NCBI GenBank assembly: GCA_002403995.1
Contig: DHIV01000072.1
Coordinates: 5,561-14,182, forward strand
DNA: 8,622 bases
Source of the DNA: Gallionella sp. UBA4737
GTDB lineage: Bacteria; Pseudomonadota; Gammaproteobacteria; Burkholderiales; Gallionellaceae
Direction of reading: 5' to 3'
In this document: piece by piece, positions 1 to 6,617 of the stretch
Layout: every line of letters begins with the position of its first letter
Position numbering within the stretch: position 1 is the first letter of the stretch
Notes under the pieces: model-generated
Seen by the model: only the letters and a program-made list of their open reading frames with translations
Database searches by the model: none
What the model was told of the DNA's origin: nothing
Made by a program: the position numbers and the translations under genes

Positions 1-221
1 TTGGAAAAGAAATTCGATACCATGATTCTGCCAACAGTCGGCATCACCGCTTTGTATCCGCGTGCGACCGGCTTGACGACAGCCTTATCGACGGTATCGT
101 TGAATTTATATATGCCGCGGTTGAGCGATTCCAGCGGGTCCGCCGGATTACTCGGGCGGGTCGAGGCGCAACCCGTCAAACTGACGGCAGTGAATACGAT
201 AATAGTGCGTATGGCGTTCAT
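1..221 (-). CDS. mlaA: MlaA (VacJ) family outer-membrane lipoprotein, 5' part only
   Basis: This is the N-terminal 73 codons of a lipoprotein that runs off the left edge. MlaA sits in the outer membrane beside porins and passes mislocalised outer-leaflet phospholipid to the periplasmic carrier MlaC for retrograde transport. The translated start shows a short signal sequence ending in the lipobox LTGC, with the lipidated Cys at residue 18. It is followed by the family signature DPLESLNRGIYKFND (about residues 28-42) and the continuation DKAVVKPVARGYKAVMP, then VSNFF. These match the start of known MlaA proteins. The ATG at 221 was chosen because it gives a proper lipoprotein signal; no clear Shine-Dalgarno precedes it. 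It lies 68 bases downstream of the Nudix gene on the same strand and is probably co-transcribed with it and bamD. Identity is confident; the C-terminal two thirds cannot be judged. Confidence 0.87.
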   Translation of the reverse strand, partial: MNAIRTIIVFTAVSLTGCASTRPSNPADPLESLNRGIYKFNDTVDKAVVKPVARGYKAVMPTVGRIMVSNFFS

Positions 222-289
222 GGTATTTTCGCGGTATTCAATTCGCCGCGATTATATGGGTGCGAGGCAGGTTTGAGCAAAACAAGATA

Positions 290-832
290 TCAGCGTTGGG
301 CGGGTGGAACCAGTTCGCCGATATGGAAACTGAATTTCCCGCTTTGACGTTCGGCAAAGTAATGTTCAAGGCTGAAACGCACCGGACGAAACGCGATTTC
401 GTTCCACGGTATTTCTGCTTCGCTGAACAGCCTGACTTCCAGACTCTCCTGCCCGGGACCAAAATCCAGATCGAGCAGTCTGGCGCGGAACAGCAGATGC
501 ACCTGATTGATATAGGGCAGGCTGTACATCGAATACAAGTCACCGACCGCAATGCGCGCATTGGCTTCTTCCAGGGTTTCGCGCGCAGCCGCTTCAGCGG
601 TGGTTTCGCTGTTTTCCATGAAGCCGGCGGGTAGTGTCCATAGCCCGTGGCGAGGTTCGATGGCGCGCCGGCACAGCAGGATTTTGTCCTGCCATTCCGG
701 CATGGCGCCGACGATCAGCTTGGGATTCTGGTAATGCACCTCGCCGCAGCCGGTACACACGTGGCGCTTGCGGTTGTCATCCGGCGGGATCCGCAGTTCG
801 ACCGGAGCACCGCACAGGCTGCAATATTTCAT
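290..832 (-). CDS. Nudix hydrolase with N-terminal zinc ribbon
   Basis: This 180-residue protein is a predicted Nudix pyrophosphohydrolase, which would cleave a nucleoside diphosphate linked to another moiety using a divalent metal. The N-terminus carries a zinc ribbon with CxxC pairs at C4/C7 and C26/C29, as in the NADH-pyrophosphatase (NudC) type. The Nudix box spans residues 70-92, G-x5-E-x7-R-E-x2-E-E, with catalytic residues R84, E85, E88 and E89. The usual Gly near the box end is Asn (EEANA), a variant I believe is common in this proteobacterial subgroup. The protein is shorter than E. coli NudC (about 257 residues) and lacks its N-terminal domain, so the substrate cannot be assigned. 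NADH-like or ADP-ribose-type dinucleotides are possibilities from family knowledge only. It lies between bamD (49-base gap) and mlaA on one strand. No obvious ribosome binding site precedes the ATG. Confidence 0.88.
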   Translation of the reverse strand: MKYCSLCGAPVELRIPPDDNRKRHVCTGCGEVHYQNPKLIVGAMPEWQDKILLCRRAIEPRHGLWTLPAGFMENSETTAEAAARETLEEANARIAVGDLYSMYSLPYINQVHLLFRARLLDLDFGPGQESLEVRLFSEAEIPWNEIAFRPVRFSLEHYFAERQSGKFSFHIGELVPPAQR

Positions 833-881
833 GGAAAGGTCATCTCTGAAGGTCGCGCGTAAAAAATAATCTGCGGATACG

Positions 882-1661
882 CTACTGCGATTTTTCGCTG
901 CGCATGTCTGTCCGGGAGCCGGGTTTGGGAAAATTCATGTCCAGCACGCGCTGTGCATCGTCGCGCAGTTTGCTCATGCCTAAAGCGTCATAGCCTTTCA
1001 CCAGTATCAGCAGCGCATCATGTATCGCCGGCGTATTCGGATATTCCGTCAACACTTCCTTGGCGCGGTTCACCGCGGCGATGTTCGCGCCGCGGCGCAG
1101 GTAATATCCGGCGACATGGATTTCATACTTGGCCAGCGCGTCGAGCAGGTACTGCATGCGCAATCTGGAATCGGGCGTGTAGCGGCTGGAGGGAAAGCGC
1201 GTTACCAGATCCTTGAATGCGGCAAATGAATCTTGTGCCGCTTTCGGGTCGCGTTCGGTGGGATCCTCCCCGAACGCCATACCGAACAGCCCGATGTCGG
1301 CGTTGAAGTTGGCCAGACCCTTTACGTAGTAGGTATAATCCACATGCGGATTGTTGGGGTACTGCTTGATGAAGCTATCGGCGGCGGCGATGGCAGATTC
1401 GGCCTCATTCTGGCGGTAATAGGCATAGGCGATCTCGAGTTGTGCCTGCTGAGCATAACGGCCGTAAGGATAGTGCGATTGCAGGGATTCAAACTGTTTG
1501 ATGGCCTCCTCATAACCGCCGTCATTAAGTTTTTTCTTGGCATCGGTATACATTACTTCTGCGGAAACAGCTTTTGCCGGGCTGTCGGCATCAGACTTTG
1601 CGCCGAACAAACTGCAGGCAGTTAACGTAAGTAACAGGAATACGGCTAAACTATGGCGCAT
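882..1661 (-). CDS. bamD: Outer-membrane assembly lipoprotein BamD (YfiO/ComL)
   Basis: BamD is the essential lipoprotein of the BAM complex. It is anchored in the inner leaflet of the outer membrane, binds BamA and helps recruit unfolded beta-barrel proteins. The 259-residue product has a signal sequence ending in lipobox LTAC (Cys 16), then TPR-type helical repeats. Typical BamD stretches are YTDAKKKLNDGGYEEAIKQF, ESLQSHYPYGRYAQQAQLE, SFIKQYPNNPHVDYTYYVKG and the loop FGMAFGEDPTERDP. Length agrees with the family (E. coli 245). The start ATG at 1661 shares bases with the divergent rluD start. A GGA sits a few bases upstream and a TATAAT box lies at 1688-1693. In E. coli bamD and rluD are also divergent neighbours, which supports both calls. 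It heads the minus-strand run bamD, Nudix, mlaA. Confidence 0.95.
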   Translation of the reverse strand: MRHSLAVFLLLTLTACSLFGAKSDADSPAKAVSAEVMYTDAKKKLNDGGYEEAIKQFESLQSHYPYGRYAQQAQLEIAYAYYRQNEAESAIAAADSFIKQYPNNPHVDYTYYVKGLANFNADIGLFGMAFGEDPTERDPKAAQDSFAAFKDLVTRFPSSRYTPDSRLRMQYLLDALAKYEIHVAGYYLRRGANIAAVNRAKEVLTEYPNTPAIHDALLILVKGYDALGMSKLRDDAQRVLDMNFPKPGSRTDMRSEKSQ

Positions 1662-2655
1662 GACAGATCCAGAAAATAATTTGCATGATTATAACTTAAA
1701 CCCATCGGCCCCCATCGCGCTGCATTTGGTCGTTCCCGATGATTACGCCGGGCTGCGCCTCGATCAGGCATTGGTCAAATTCTTCCCCGAGTATTCGCGC
1801 AGTCGTTTGCAGGAATGGATTACCCGGCAGCAGGTCAAGGTGGATGGCGAATTTGCCACGACCAAGCAAAAAGTCTGGGGCGGCGAAAAACTGGAAGTGC
1901 TGCCGCAAATCCATCCCTCCGAACAGCCTTATCTGGCCGAGGAAATCGCGCTCGACATCTTGTATGAAGACGATGCGCTGCTGGTGATCAACAAGCCGGT
2001 TGGAATGGTGGTGCATCCCGGCAGCGGCAATTGGGAGGGCACCTTGCTCAACGCGCTGTTGCATTATTCTCCACAATTGGCAGAGGTGCCGCGTGCCGGC
2101 ATCGTGCACAGACTGGACAAGGACACCAGCGGTTTGCTGGTGGTGGCCAAAACACTGACGGCGCAAACCTCATTGGTGCGCCAGCTGGAGGCGCGCAGCG
2201 TGCAGCGCGAATACCTGGCCCTGGTGCATGGCGAATTGACGCGTGCCGGCAAAGTGGACGCGCCGATAGGACGGCATCCCAGCCAGCGCGTCAAGATGGC
2301 GGTGGTGGAGAGCGGCAAAGCTGCGGTCACCCACTACCAGATCGAGGAAAAGTTCCCGAGTTGCACGCTGCTGCGCTGCCGTCTGGAAACCGGACGCACC
2401 CACCAGATACGCGTGCATATGGCGCGCATCGGCCATCCCCTGGTGGGCGACAGCGTGTACCTCAAAGGACCGCAAAAATGCGTGCCGCAATTGCGCGCAT
2501 TGCTAAGCGGCTTTCCGCGCCAGGCTTTGCATGCCACACGGCTGGCGCTGGAACATCCGGTCAGCGGCGAGAGGATGGAATGGCATGCGCCGCTGCCGCA
2601 GGACATGCGGCAGCTGCTGCAACAAATAAAGGTCATGGCGCATGAGCCTGCTTGA
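1660..2655 (+). CDS. rluD: 23S rRNA pseudouridine synthase RluD
   Basis: RluD converts uridines 1911, 1915 and 1917 in helix 69 of 23S rRNA to pseudouridine, an intersubunit-bridge modification made late in 50S assembly. The 331-residue product has an S4-type RNA-binding domain at about residues 31-85 (RLDQAL, then YSRSRLQEWI), followed by the catalytic domain. Motif II reads GIVHRLDKDTSGLLV, with the catalytic Asp at residue 153. Also present are REYLALVHGE, LETGRTHQIRVHM and RQALHATRLALEHP. Catalytic Asp and RLDQAL are both shifted by 14 residues relative to E. coli RluD (D139), so the N-terminus is about 14 residues longer than in E. coli. The ATG at 1660 is the best standard start. TTG at 1681 or 1726 would be shorter alternatives, and no start has a good Shine-Dalgarno. 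It overlaps pgeF by 14 bases, implying an operon. Confidence 0.93.
   Translation: MTDPENNLHDYNLNPSAPIALHLVVPDDYAGLRLDQALVKFFPEYSRSRLQEWITRQQVKVDGEFATTKQKVWGGEKLEVLPQIHPSEQPYLAEEIALDILYEDDALLVINKPVGMVVHPGSGNWEGTLLNALLHYSPQLAEVPRAGIVHRLDKDTSGLLVVAKTLTAQTSLVRQLEARSVQREYLALVHGELTRAGKVDAPIGRHPSQRVKMAVVESGKAAVTHYQIEEKFPSCTLLRCRLETGRTHQIRVHMARIGHPLVGDSVYLKGPQKCVPQLRALLSGFPRQALHATRLALEHPVSGERMEWHAPLPQDMRQLLQQIKVMAHEPA
1688..1693 (-). promoter_or_regulatory. -10 box of the bamD promoter (TATAAT)
   Basis: Read on the minus strand, this is a perfect TATAAT preceded by AGT, so the G of an extended -10 element is present. Transcription would start near 1681 and give a leader of about 20 nt before the bamD ATG at 1661. 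No good -35 hexamer is visible at 16-18 bases upstream (the 17-base position reads GATGGG). The box lies inside the first codons of rluD as called here. It is a reasonable promoter for the bamD-Nudix-mlaA run, judged by eye only. Confidence 0.5.
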
Positions 2656-3376
2656 GCATTTGATCATTCCTGACTGGCCCGCCCCCGCGAATGTCAAAAC
2701 CTTGCAGACTACTCGTGCCGGCGGCATCAGCAGCGCGCCTTATGACAGTTTCAATCTCGGCGATCATGTCGGTGATGCGCCGCTGGCGGTTGAACGCAAT
2801 CGCATGCTGCTCAACACCCTGCTGCCCAGTGAACCGGTGTGGCTGGAACAAGCGCATGGAACCATTGTTGTTAACGCTGACAATGCAAACTGCCGACCAC
2901 AGGCCGACGCATGCATCGCGCGGCACCGCTCAGCGGTGTGCGTGGTGATGACTGCGGATTGCCTGCCGGTATTGCTGTGCGATAAGCAAGGCAGCGTGGT
3001 CGGTGCGGCGCACGCGGGCTGGAAAGGTTTGACGGCGGGAGTCATCGAGGCTGCCGTACAGGCGATGGATGTTGCGCCGCAGAACCTGATGGCGTGGTTT
3101 GGTCCTGCAATCAGCCTGGATGCATTCGAAGTCGGTGATGAGGTGCGGGCCGCGTTTGTCGCCGTGCAGCCGCAAGCCGCAGCGGCATTCGTTCCGGGAC
3201 TGAACGGGAAGTGGTTTGCCGACCTCTATGCACTGGCGCGCCTGCGACTGAACGCGCTGGGTATCACCGCGATCCACGGCGGCGGTTACTGCACTTACCG
3301 GGAGCTCGAAAGATTCTTTTCCTATCGTCGCGACGGCGCGACCGGACGCATGGGCACATTCATCTGGCTGGAATAA
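2642..3376 (+). CDS. pgeF: Laccase-domain protein PgeF (YfiH), peptidoglycan editing factor / purine nucleoside phosphorylase
   Basis: This 244-residue protein belongs to the YfiH/DUF152 family. Members have been reported as multicopper-type polyphenol oxidases, as purine nucleoside phosphorylases/adenosine deaminases, and in E. coli as a factor keeping wrongly incorporated amino acids out of peptidoglycan precursors. The zinc site is intact: H72 in WLEQAHG, C107 in TADCLPVLLCD and H124 in GAAHAGWKGL. They correspond to E. coli H71, C107 and H124. Other family marks are TTRAGGIS, FNLGDHVGD and the C-terminal end GGGYCTYRE...FFSYRRDG.TGRMGTFIWL. The ATG at 2642 lies inside the end of rluD (14-base overlap), with an AAAGG at 2628-2632. 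The rluD-pgeF pairing is the same as in E. coli. Which biochemical activity matters in vivo cannot be read from sequence. Confidence 0.93.
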   Translation: MSLLEHLIIPDWPAPANVKTLQTTRAGGISSAPYDSFNLGDHVGDAPLAVERNRMLLNTLLPSEPVWLEQAHGTIVVNADNANCRPQADACIARHRSAVCVVMTADCLPVLLCDKQGSVVGAAHAGWKGLTAGVIEAAVQAMDVAPQNLMAWFGPAISLDAFEVGDEVRAAFVAVQPQAAAAFVPGLNGKWFADLYALARLRLNALGITAIHGGGYCTYRELERFFSYRRDGATGRMGTFIWLE

Positions 3377-3380
3377 GGGC

Positions 3381-3410
3381 TTTTCATGGCTCGGGGAATG
3401 CGGTTAAAAT
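3381..3410 (+). promoter_or_regulatory. Possible sigma-70 promoter for the unrecognised exported protein
   Basis: TTTTCA at 3381-3386 and TAAAAT at 3405-3410 are separated by 18 bases. They match the -35 and -10 consensus at 4 and 5 of 6 positions. Transcription would begin near 3417, leaving a leader of about 60 nt before the GTG at 3479. The match could arise by chance in an AT-rich gap. Confidence 0.3.
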
Positions 3411-3466
3411 AAAAAACGGAATGCTGCGCAGGGTTTGATTGCGCGGATAGTCTGCCGGTTGATTTT

Positions 3467-3472
3467 AAGGGG
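3467..3472 (+). promoter_or_regulatory. Ribosome binding site AAGGGG deciding a GTG start
   Basis: AAGGGG lies six bases before a GTG at 3479. It is the reason for choosing this GTG start; the encoded protein then begins MKKNN and has a proper signal peptide. Confidence 0.65.
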
Positions 3473-3478
3473 TATAGC

Positions 3479-4129
3479 GTGAAAAAGAATAATTGCTGTG
3501 TTGCGGCTCTGATAATCCTGTTGGGGGTCGCGGTTGATGTGTCTGCTGTGCCAGAAAGCAAATCAGGCCAGGCTGCCTTGGCTAATAGTGCACAGCCGCA
3601 GCCAACCTATAAAGCGCCATACCCATTCACGGCAGACGAATTATGGGAAAAGATACTCAAGGTCGCGGAACAGCCGGAGGGTTACGTAACGAAGGAGCAG
3701 GTAAGTGGCATATTTGACGTGACGATGGATATGGATCAGGAATACCTGAAACAGTTTCACGAGAAAATATATCCGCTGATACGCGAAAAAAGCTGGTACT
3801 TCAATATGAGCGTTGGCGAAAATACTCCCGTGCGCTCATTCTTTTACTTCAGTTGGGGAGAAATACCTGGACAGCATTCGGCGGAGTTTCCTCCACCGCC
3901 TCCTCAGGGCATGTGCATAAATACATACAAAATCAGACCCAACCTCCAGAGGCTTGGATGGGTACTCATGCGGGAAGCCAGAGGAACCGATGAGCATCCA
4001 TACAGCGACTCTTACCGCAAAGGAAGGATAGGAGTTTTGACCATAGAATTTTTCCCGTCAGACAATTGTTTGCGCAGTATCAGAATCTCCGCCTCTCGCG
4101 CTGATGCCCAGGAACTGCCGGTGGAATGA
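3479..4129 (+). CDS. Exported protein of unknown function
   Basis: I do not recognise this 216-residue protein or assign it to a family. It starts with GTG behind a good Shine-Dalgarno. The N-terminus is a typical Sec signal peptide: MKKNN, a hydrophobic core (about residues 8-19) and a VSA cleavage site after residue 23. There is no lipobox, so a soluble periplasmic or secreted product is expected. The mature part has a Pro/Gln-rich linker (about 38-48), then a domain beginning YPFTADELWEKIL. A five-proline run lies at about 138-142. The two mature-region cysteines, C146 and C197, could form a disulfide. Segments such as SWYFNMSVGE, SFFYFSWGE and IGVLTIEFFP look like beta strands. Base composition is visibly more AT-rich than the flanking genes, which suggests later acquisition. 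It stands alone between pgeF and the ZIP transporter, so context gives no role. Confidence 0.75.
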   Translation: MKKNNCCVAALIILLGVAVDVSAVPESKSGQAALANSAQPQPTYKAPYPFTADELWEKILKVAEQPEGYVTKEQVSGIFDVTMDMDQEYLKQFHEKIYPLIREKSWYFNMSVGENTPVRSFFYFSWGEIPGQHSAEFPPPPPQGMCINTYKIRPNLQRLGWVLMREARGTDEHPYSDSYRKGRIGVLTIEFFPSDNCLRSIRISASRADAQELPVE

Positions 4130-4171
4130 TCTTGATGCAGTTCATGGGTTATCCCGGATAGCGGCAGATCC

Positions 4172-4190
4172 CCACCCACTCCTTGGGTGG
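4172..4190. terminator. Small stem-loop after the exported-protein gene, possible terminator
   Basis: Perfect 7-base arms CCACCCA / TGGGTGG enclose a 5-base loop, 43 bases after the stop codon at 4129. No T-run follows on the plus strand (TGCGGCGGG comes next), so it is not a canonical intrinsic terminator. It lies just upstream of the ZIP promoter. Confidence 0.35.
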
Positions 4191-4199
4191 TGCGGCGGG

Positions 4200-4208
4200 T
4201 GATATAAT
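4200..4208 (+). promoter_or_regulatory. Extended -10 promoter (TGATATAAT) for the ZIP transporter and rimO
   Basis: The sequence TGATATAAT is a full extended -10 element: TGN followed by consensus TATAAT. No good -35 is visible at normal spacing, which fits an extended -10 promoter. Transcription would start near 4215, giving a leader of about 23 nt before the ATG at 4238. It probably drives the ZIP gene and, through the 5-base junction, rimO. Confidence 0.65.
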
Positions 4209-4237
4209 CCGCGCCCTTGGTTTTCTGAAGAACTCCC

Positions 4238-5005
4238 ATGACCGTTTTGCTGTGGATCATCGCCGCCAGTATTTTTGGCGGCGCATTGAGCGTGTCCTGT
4301 GCCGCGCTGTTTGCCTTGAACGCGCGCGCTCATTGGGTGAGCTCGCTGGTCAGTTACGCGATAGGCGCGTTGTTGGGCGCGGCATTTCTCGAGATATTGC
4401 CTGAAGCGCTCAAATCGAGCGCCAGCGTCACAGTGGTCAGCGGCGCGGTGCTGGGCGGTATATTGTTATTTTTTACGCTGGAAAAACTGCTGCTGTGGCG
4501 CCATTGCCACCATGATCATTGCGAAGCGCATGATCCTGTCGAACCAAATGAGCACGGCCGCAGCGGCACCATGATCATGGTGGGCAACACTTTTCACAAT
4601 TTCGTCGATGGCATCATCATCGCTGCCGCATTCCTTGCCGATGTGCATCTGGGTATCGTCACCGCGCTGGCGATCATCGCGCATGAAATCCCCCAGGAGG
4701 TCGGCGACTTCATGATCCTGCTGCATTCCGGCTACACCAAAGCGCAGGCGTTGCTGGTCAACCTGGTGTCCAGCCTGGCCACATTGCTGGGCGGGGTGCT
4801 GGCTTATTATGCTTTGCGATCGATGCAAAACGTCGTGCCGGTTTTATTGGCCTTGGCTGCGGCGAGCATGATCTACGTGGCGGTTGCCGACCTGATACCC
4901 GGATTGCACAAGCGCACCACATTGCGCGACACGCTGGAGCAAGTCGTGCTGATCGTGTTGGGCATATCTTCGATCGTTCTGGTCCAACTCCTGGTGTCAG
5001 AATAA
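4238..5005 (+). CDS. ZIP-family metal (zinc/iron-type) transporter
   Basis: This 255-residue inner-membrane protein is a predicted ZIP permease that would import a divalent metal such as Zn2+ or Fe2+. About eight hydrophobic segments are visible. The binuclear metal-site motifs are intact: HNFVDG at residues 120-125 (TM4) and HEIPQEVGDF at 149-158 (TM5). The loop between TM3 and TM4 is rich in histidine, cysteine and acidic residues (HCHHDHCEAHD, about 89-99), the usual cytoplasmic metal-sensing loop of ZIP proteins. The length is close to bacterial GufA/ZupT-type members. It resembles the subgroup annotated simply as ZIP family metal transporter rather than E. coli ZupT, and the metal specificity cannot be read. 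An extended -10 promoter precedes it; GAAGAA about six bases before the ATG is a weak ribosome site. rimO follows after five bases. Confidence 0.9.
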   Translation: MTVLLWIIAASIFGGALSVSCAALFALNARAHWVSSLVSYAIGALLGAAFLEILPEALKSSASVTVVSGAVLGGILLFFTLEKLLLWRHCHHDHCEAHDPVEPNEHGRSGTMIMVGNTFHNFVDGIIIAAAFLADVHLGIVTALAIIAHEIPQEVGDFMILLHSGYTKAQALLVNLVSSLATLLGGVLAYYALRSMQNVVPVLLALAAASMIYVAVADLIPGLHKRTTLRDTLEQVVLIVLGISSIVLVQLLVSE

Positions 5006-5010
5006 ATTCC

Positions 5011-6336
5011 ATGATGAGTAAAACAAAATCCCTGCCAAAAGTCGGCTTCGTCTCGCTGGGCTGTCCGAAAGCGACCGTCGATTCCGAGCACATCCTCACG
5101 CGCCTGCGCGCCGAGGGTTATCTGATCTCAGGCAGCTATCAGGATGCCGATCTGGTGGTGGTCAACACCTGCGGTTTCATCGACAGTGCGGTGGAAGAGT
5201 CGCTGGATGCGATCGGTGAGGCGCTGGCAGAGAACGGCAAGGTGATCGTCACCGGCTGTCTTGGCGCGAAGGGCGATGTGGTGAAACAGGCGCATCCCAG
5301 CGTGCTCGCCGTTACCGGTCCGCACGCTACCGATGAGGTGATGGAAGCCGTGCACCAGCATCTGCCCAAACCGCATGATCCTTACATGGACCTGGTGCCC
5401 GCTCAGGGCATCCGTCTGACGCCCAGACACTACGCCTACGTGAAGATTTCCGAGGGTTGCAACCATCGCTGCACCTTCTGCATTATCCCCAGCATGCGTG
5501 GCGATCTGGTCAGCCGCCCGGTCGGCGATGTGATGCAGGAAGCGCAAAGTCTGGTCAACGCGGGCGTCAAGGAACTGCTGGTGATCTCGCAGGACACATC
5601 TGCTTATGGCGTGGACGTGAAATATCGCACCGGCTTCTGGGGCGGCAAGCCGCTCAAGAGCCGCATGACCGAGCTGGCCGCGGCGATGGGAGAACTCGGC
5701 GCGTGGGTGCGCCTGCATTACGTTTACCCATATCCGCACGTGGACGAAGTGATCCCGCTGATGGCACAGGGCAAGATCCTGCCGTATCTGGATATCCCGT
5801 TCCAGCATGCCAACCAGCGCATCCTGAAACTCATGAAACGTCCGGGCAGCAGCGAGAATGTGCTGGGGCGCATCAGGCAATGGCGCGAGACCTGCCCCGA
5901 CATTACGCTGCGCAGCACCTTCATCGTCGGCTTCCCCGGCGAGACAGAGGAAGAATTCGAAGAGCTGCTGGATTTTCTGGAAGAGGCGCAGCTGGATCGC
6001 GTCGGTGCATTTGCCTATTCGCCCGTGGAAGGTGCGAAGGCCAATGAATTGCCCGACCACATTCCGCCAGAAGTACAACAGGAACGCCTCGCGCGGCTGA
6101 TGCTGTTGCAGGAAGAGATCAGCGAACAGCGCCTCAAGCGCAAGATCGGCAAGACCATCACCGTGCTGGTGGACGAGGTGGATGGGGAGGGTGCGACTGC
6201 GCGCAGTTCCGCCGACGCGCCGGAGATCGATGGTGTGGTGTACATCGAAAATGGGCAGCAGTTAAACATCGGAGATTTCGTCGAGGTGAAGATCACAGAT
6301 TCCGATGCTCACGATCTGTGGGCTGAGATTATCTAA
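5011..6336 (+). CDS. rimO: Ribosomal protein S12 (aspartate) methylthiotransferase RimO
   Basis: RimO is a radical SAM enzyme with two [4Fe-4S] clusters that adds a methylthio group to the conserved Asp (E. coli Asp89) of ribosomal protein S12. The 441-residue product has the complete architecture. The N-terminal UPF0004 domain has cluster cysteines C18 (SLGCPKATVDSE), C54 (NTCGFID) and C83 (TGCLGA). The radical SAM core has C150, C154 and C157 (SEGCNHRCTFCIIP). A C-terminal TRAM domain ends DSDAHDLWAEI. SLGCPKA.VDSE is the form typical of RimO rather than MiaB. The length equals E. coli RimO (441). Two ATGs in tandem (5011 and 5014) are both possible starts. The gap to the ZIP stop is only five bases and no strong Shine-Dalgarno is seen, so translation is probably coupled to the transporter. 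Confidence 0.96.
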   Translation: MMSKTKSLPKVGFVSLGCPKATVDSEHILTRLRAEGYLISGSYQDADLVVVNTCGFIDSAVEESLDAIGEALAENGKVIVTGCLGAKGDVVKQAHPSVLAVTGPHATDEVMEAVHQHLPKPHDPYMDLVPAQGIRLTPRHYAYVKISEGCNHRCTFCIIPSMRGDLVSRPVGDVMQEAQSLVNAGVKELLVISQDTSAYGVDVKYRTGFWGGKPLKSRMTELAAAMGELGAWVRLHYVYPYPHVDEVIPLMAQGKILPYLDIPFQHANQRILKLMKRPGSSENVLGRIRQWRETCPDITLRSTFIVGFPGETEEEFEELLDFLEEAQLDRVGAFAYSPVEGAKANELPDHIPPEVQQERLARLMLLQEEISEQRLKRKIGKTITVLVDEVDGEGATARSSADAPEIDGVVYIENGQQLNIGDFVEVKITDSDAHDLWAEII

Positions 6337-6393
6337 TTGTTGCTTGCCTGATCGACGAAACACCGATAATCTGGTTGCGCGTCAATCACTGCC

Positions 6394-6399
6394 AAGGAG
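6394..6399 (+). promoter_or_regulatory. Strong ribosome binding site AAGGAG for the small DUF3330-like gene
   Basis: AAGGAG lies seven bases before the ATG at 6407. It fixes the start of a 64-residue protein and rules out an in-frame upstream extension as the likely start. A GATAAT at 6365-6370 could be a -10 box, with TTGCCT at 6344-6349 as a poorly spaced -35 (15 bases). Read-through from rimO is equally possible. Confidence 0.65.
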
Positions 6400-6406
6400 T
6401 CGCATC

Positions 6407-6601
6407 ATGGCCAAGCAATTCGATCCATCCGAAGTTGAGAAAGTCTCCTGCGATGTTTACCGCAAGGAAGTTCCGCTATCTGAGGCGAAAATCTCAGAGG
6501 CGGCTGACTATGTGGCACATTTTTGTGGCCTTGAGTGTTACGTGAAGTGGAAGCAACAAAGTGAGCAAGCGGGGCAGCAGGGCAGGAATGCCAAAAAGTA
6601 A
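6407..6601 (+). CDS. Small DUF3330-like putative metal-binding protein
   Basis: This is a 64-residue soluble protein with no signal peptide. The central part KEVPLSEAKISEAADYVAHF followed by CGLECYVKW matches what I recall of the DUF3330 family, small proteins found on their own and next to mercury-resistance genes. The function is not established. The family pattern as I remember it is CxxC near the N-terminus and CGLxCY later, suggesting a four-cysteine zinc-type site related in style to TRASH/YHS domains. Here only C15, C40 and C44 are present; position 18, where the second Cys of CDVC is expected, is Tyr (CDVY). The tail after residue 50 is polar (Gln/Lys-rich). It lies 70 bases after rimO on the same strand, with its own strong ribosome site. 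No mer genes are present in the window. Confidence 0.8.
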   Translation: MAKQFDPSEVEKVSCDVYRKEVPLSEAKISEAADYVAHFCGLECYVKWKQQSEQAGQQGRNAKK

Positions 6602-6617
6602 GCTCTAGTCGCCAACC

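Noticed and set aside
1..276. A plus-strand open frame of 91 codons at the left edge
   Set aside because: It is opposite the MlaA signature and lipobox, which are clear on the minus strand. The plus-strand translation shows no domain.
1537..1659. An upstream in-frame extension of rluD by 41 codons
   Set aside because: It would run through the bamD coding region, adds nothing homologous to RluD, and makes the N-terminus far longer than the family's.
3426..3444. A GCGCA / TGCGC stem-loop as a terminator after pgeF
   Set aside because: It has only five-base arms with a nine-base loop and no T-run; this is easily expected by chance.
5128..6078. A 316-codon open frame on the minus strand opposite rimO
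   Set aside because: rimO on the plus strand has complete catalytic motifs and family length. The opposite frame is Gln/His-rich with no recognisable domain, as expected for an antisense shadow in GC-rich DNA.
6305..6406. An upstream in-frame extension of the DUF3330-like gene into the end of rimO
   Set aside because: The AAGGAG site seven bases before the ATG at 6407 and the family-like length both support the shorter protein.
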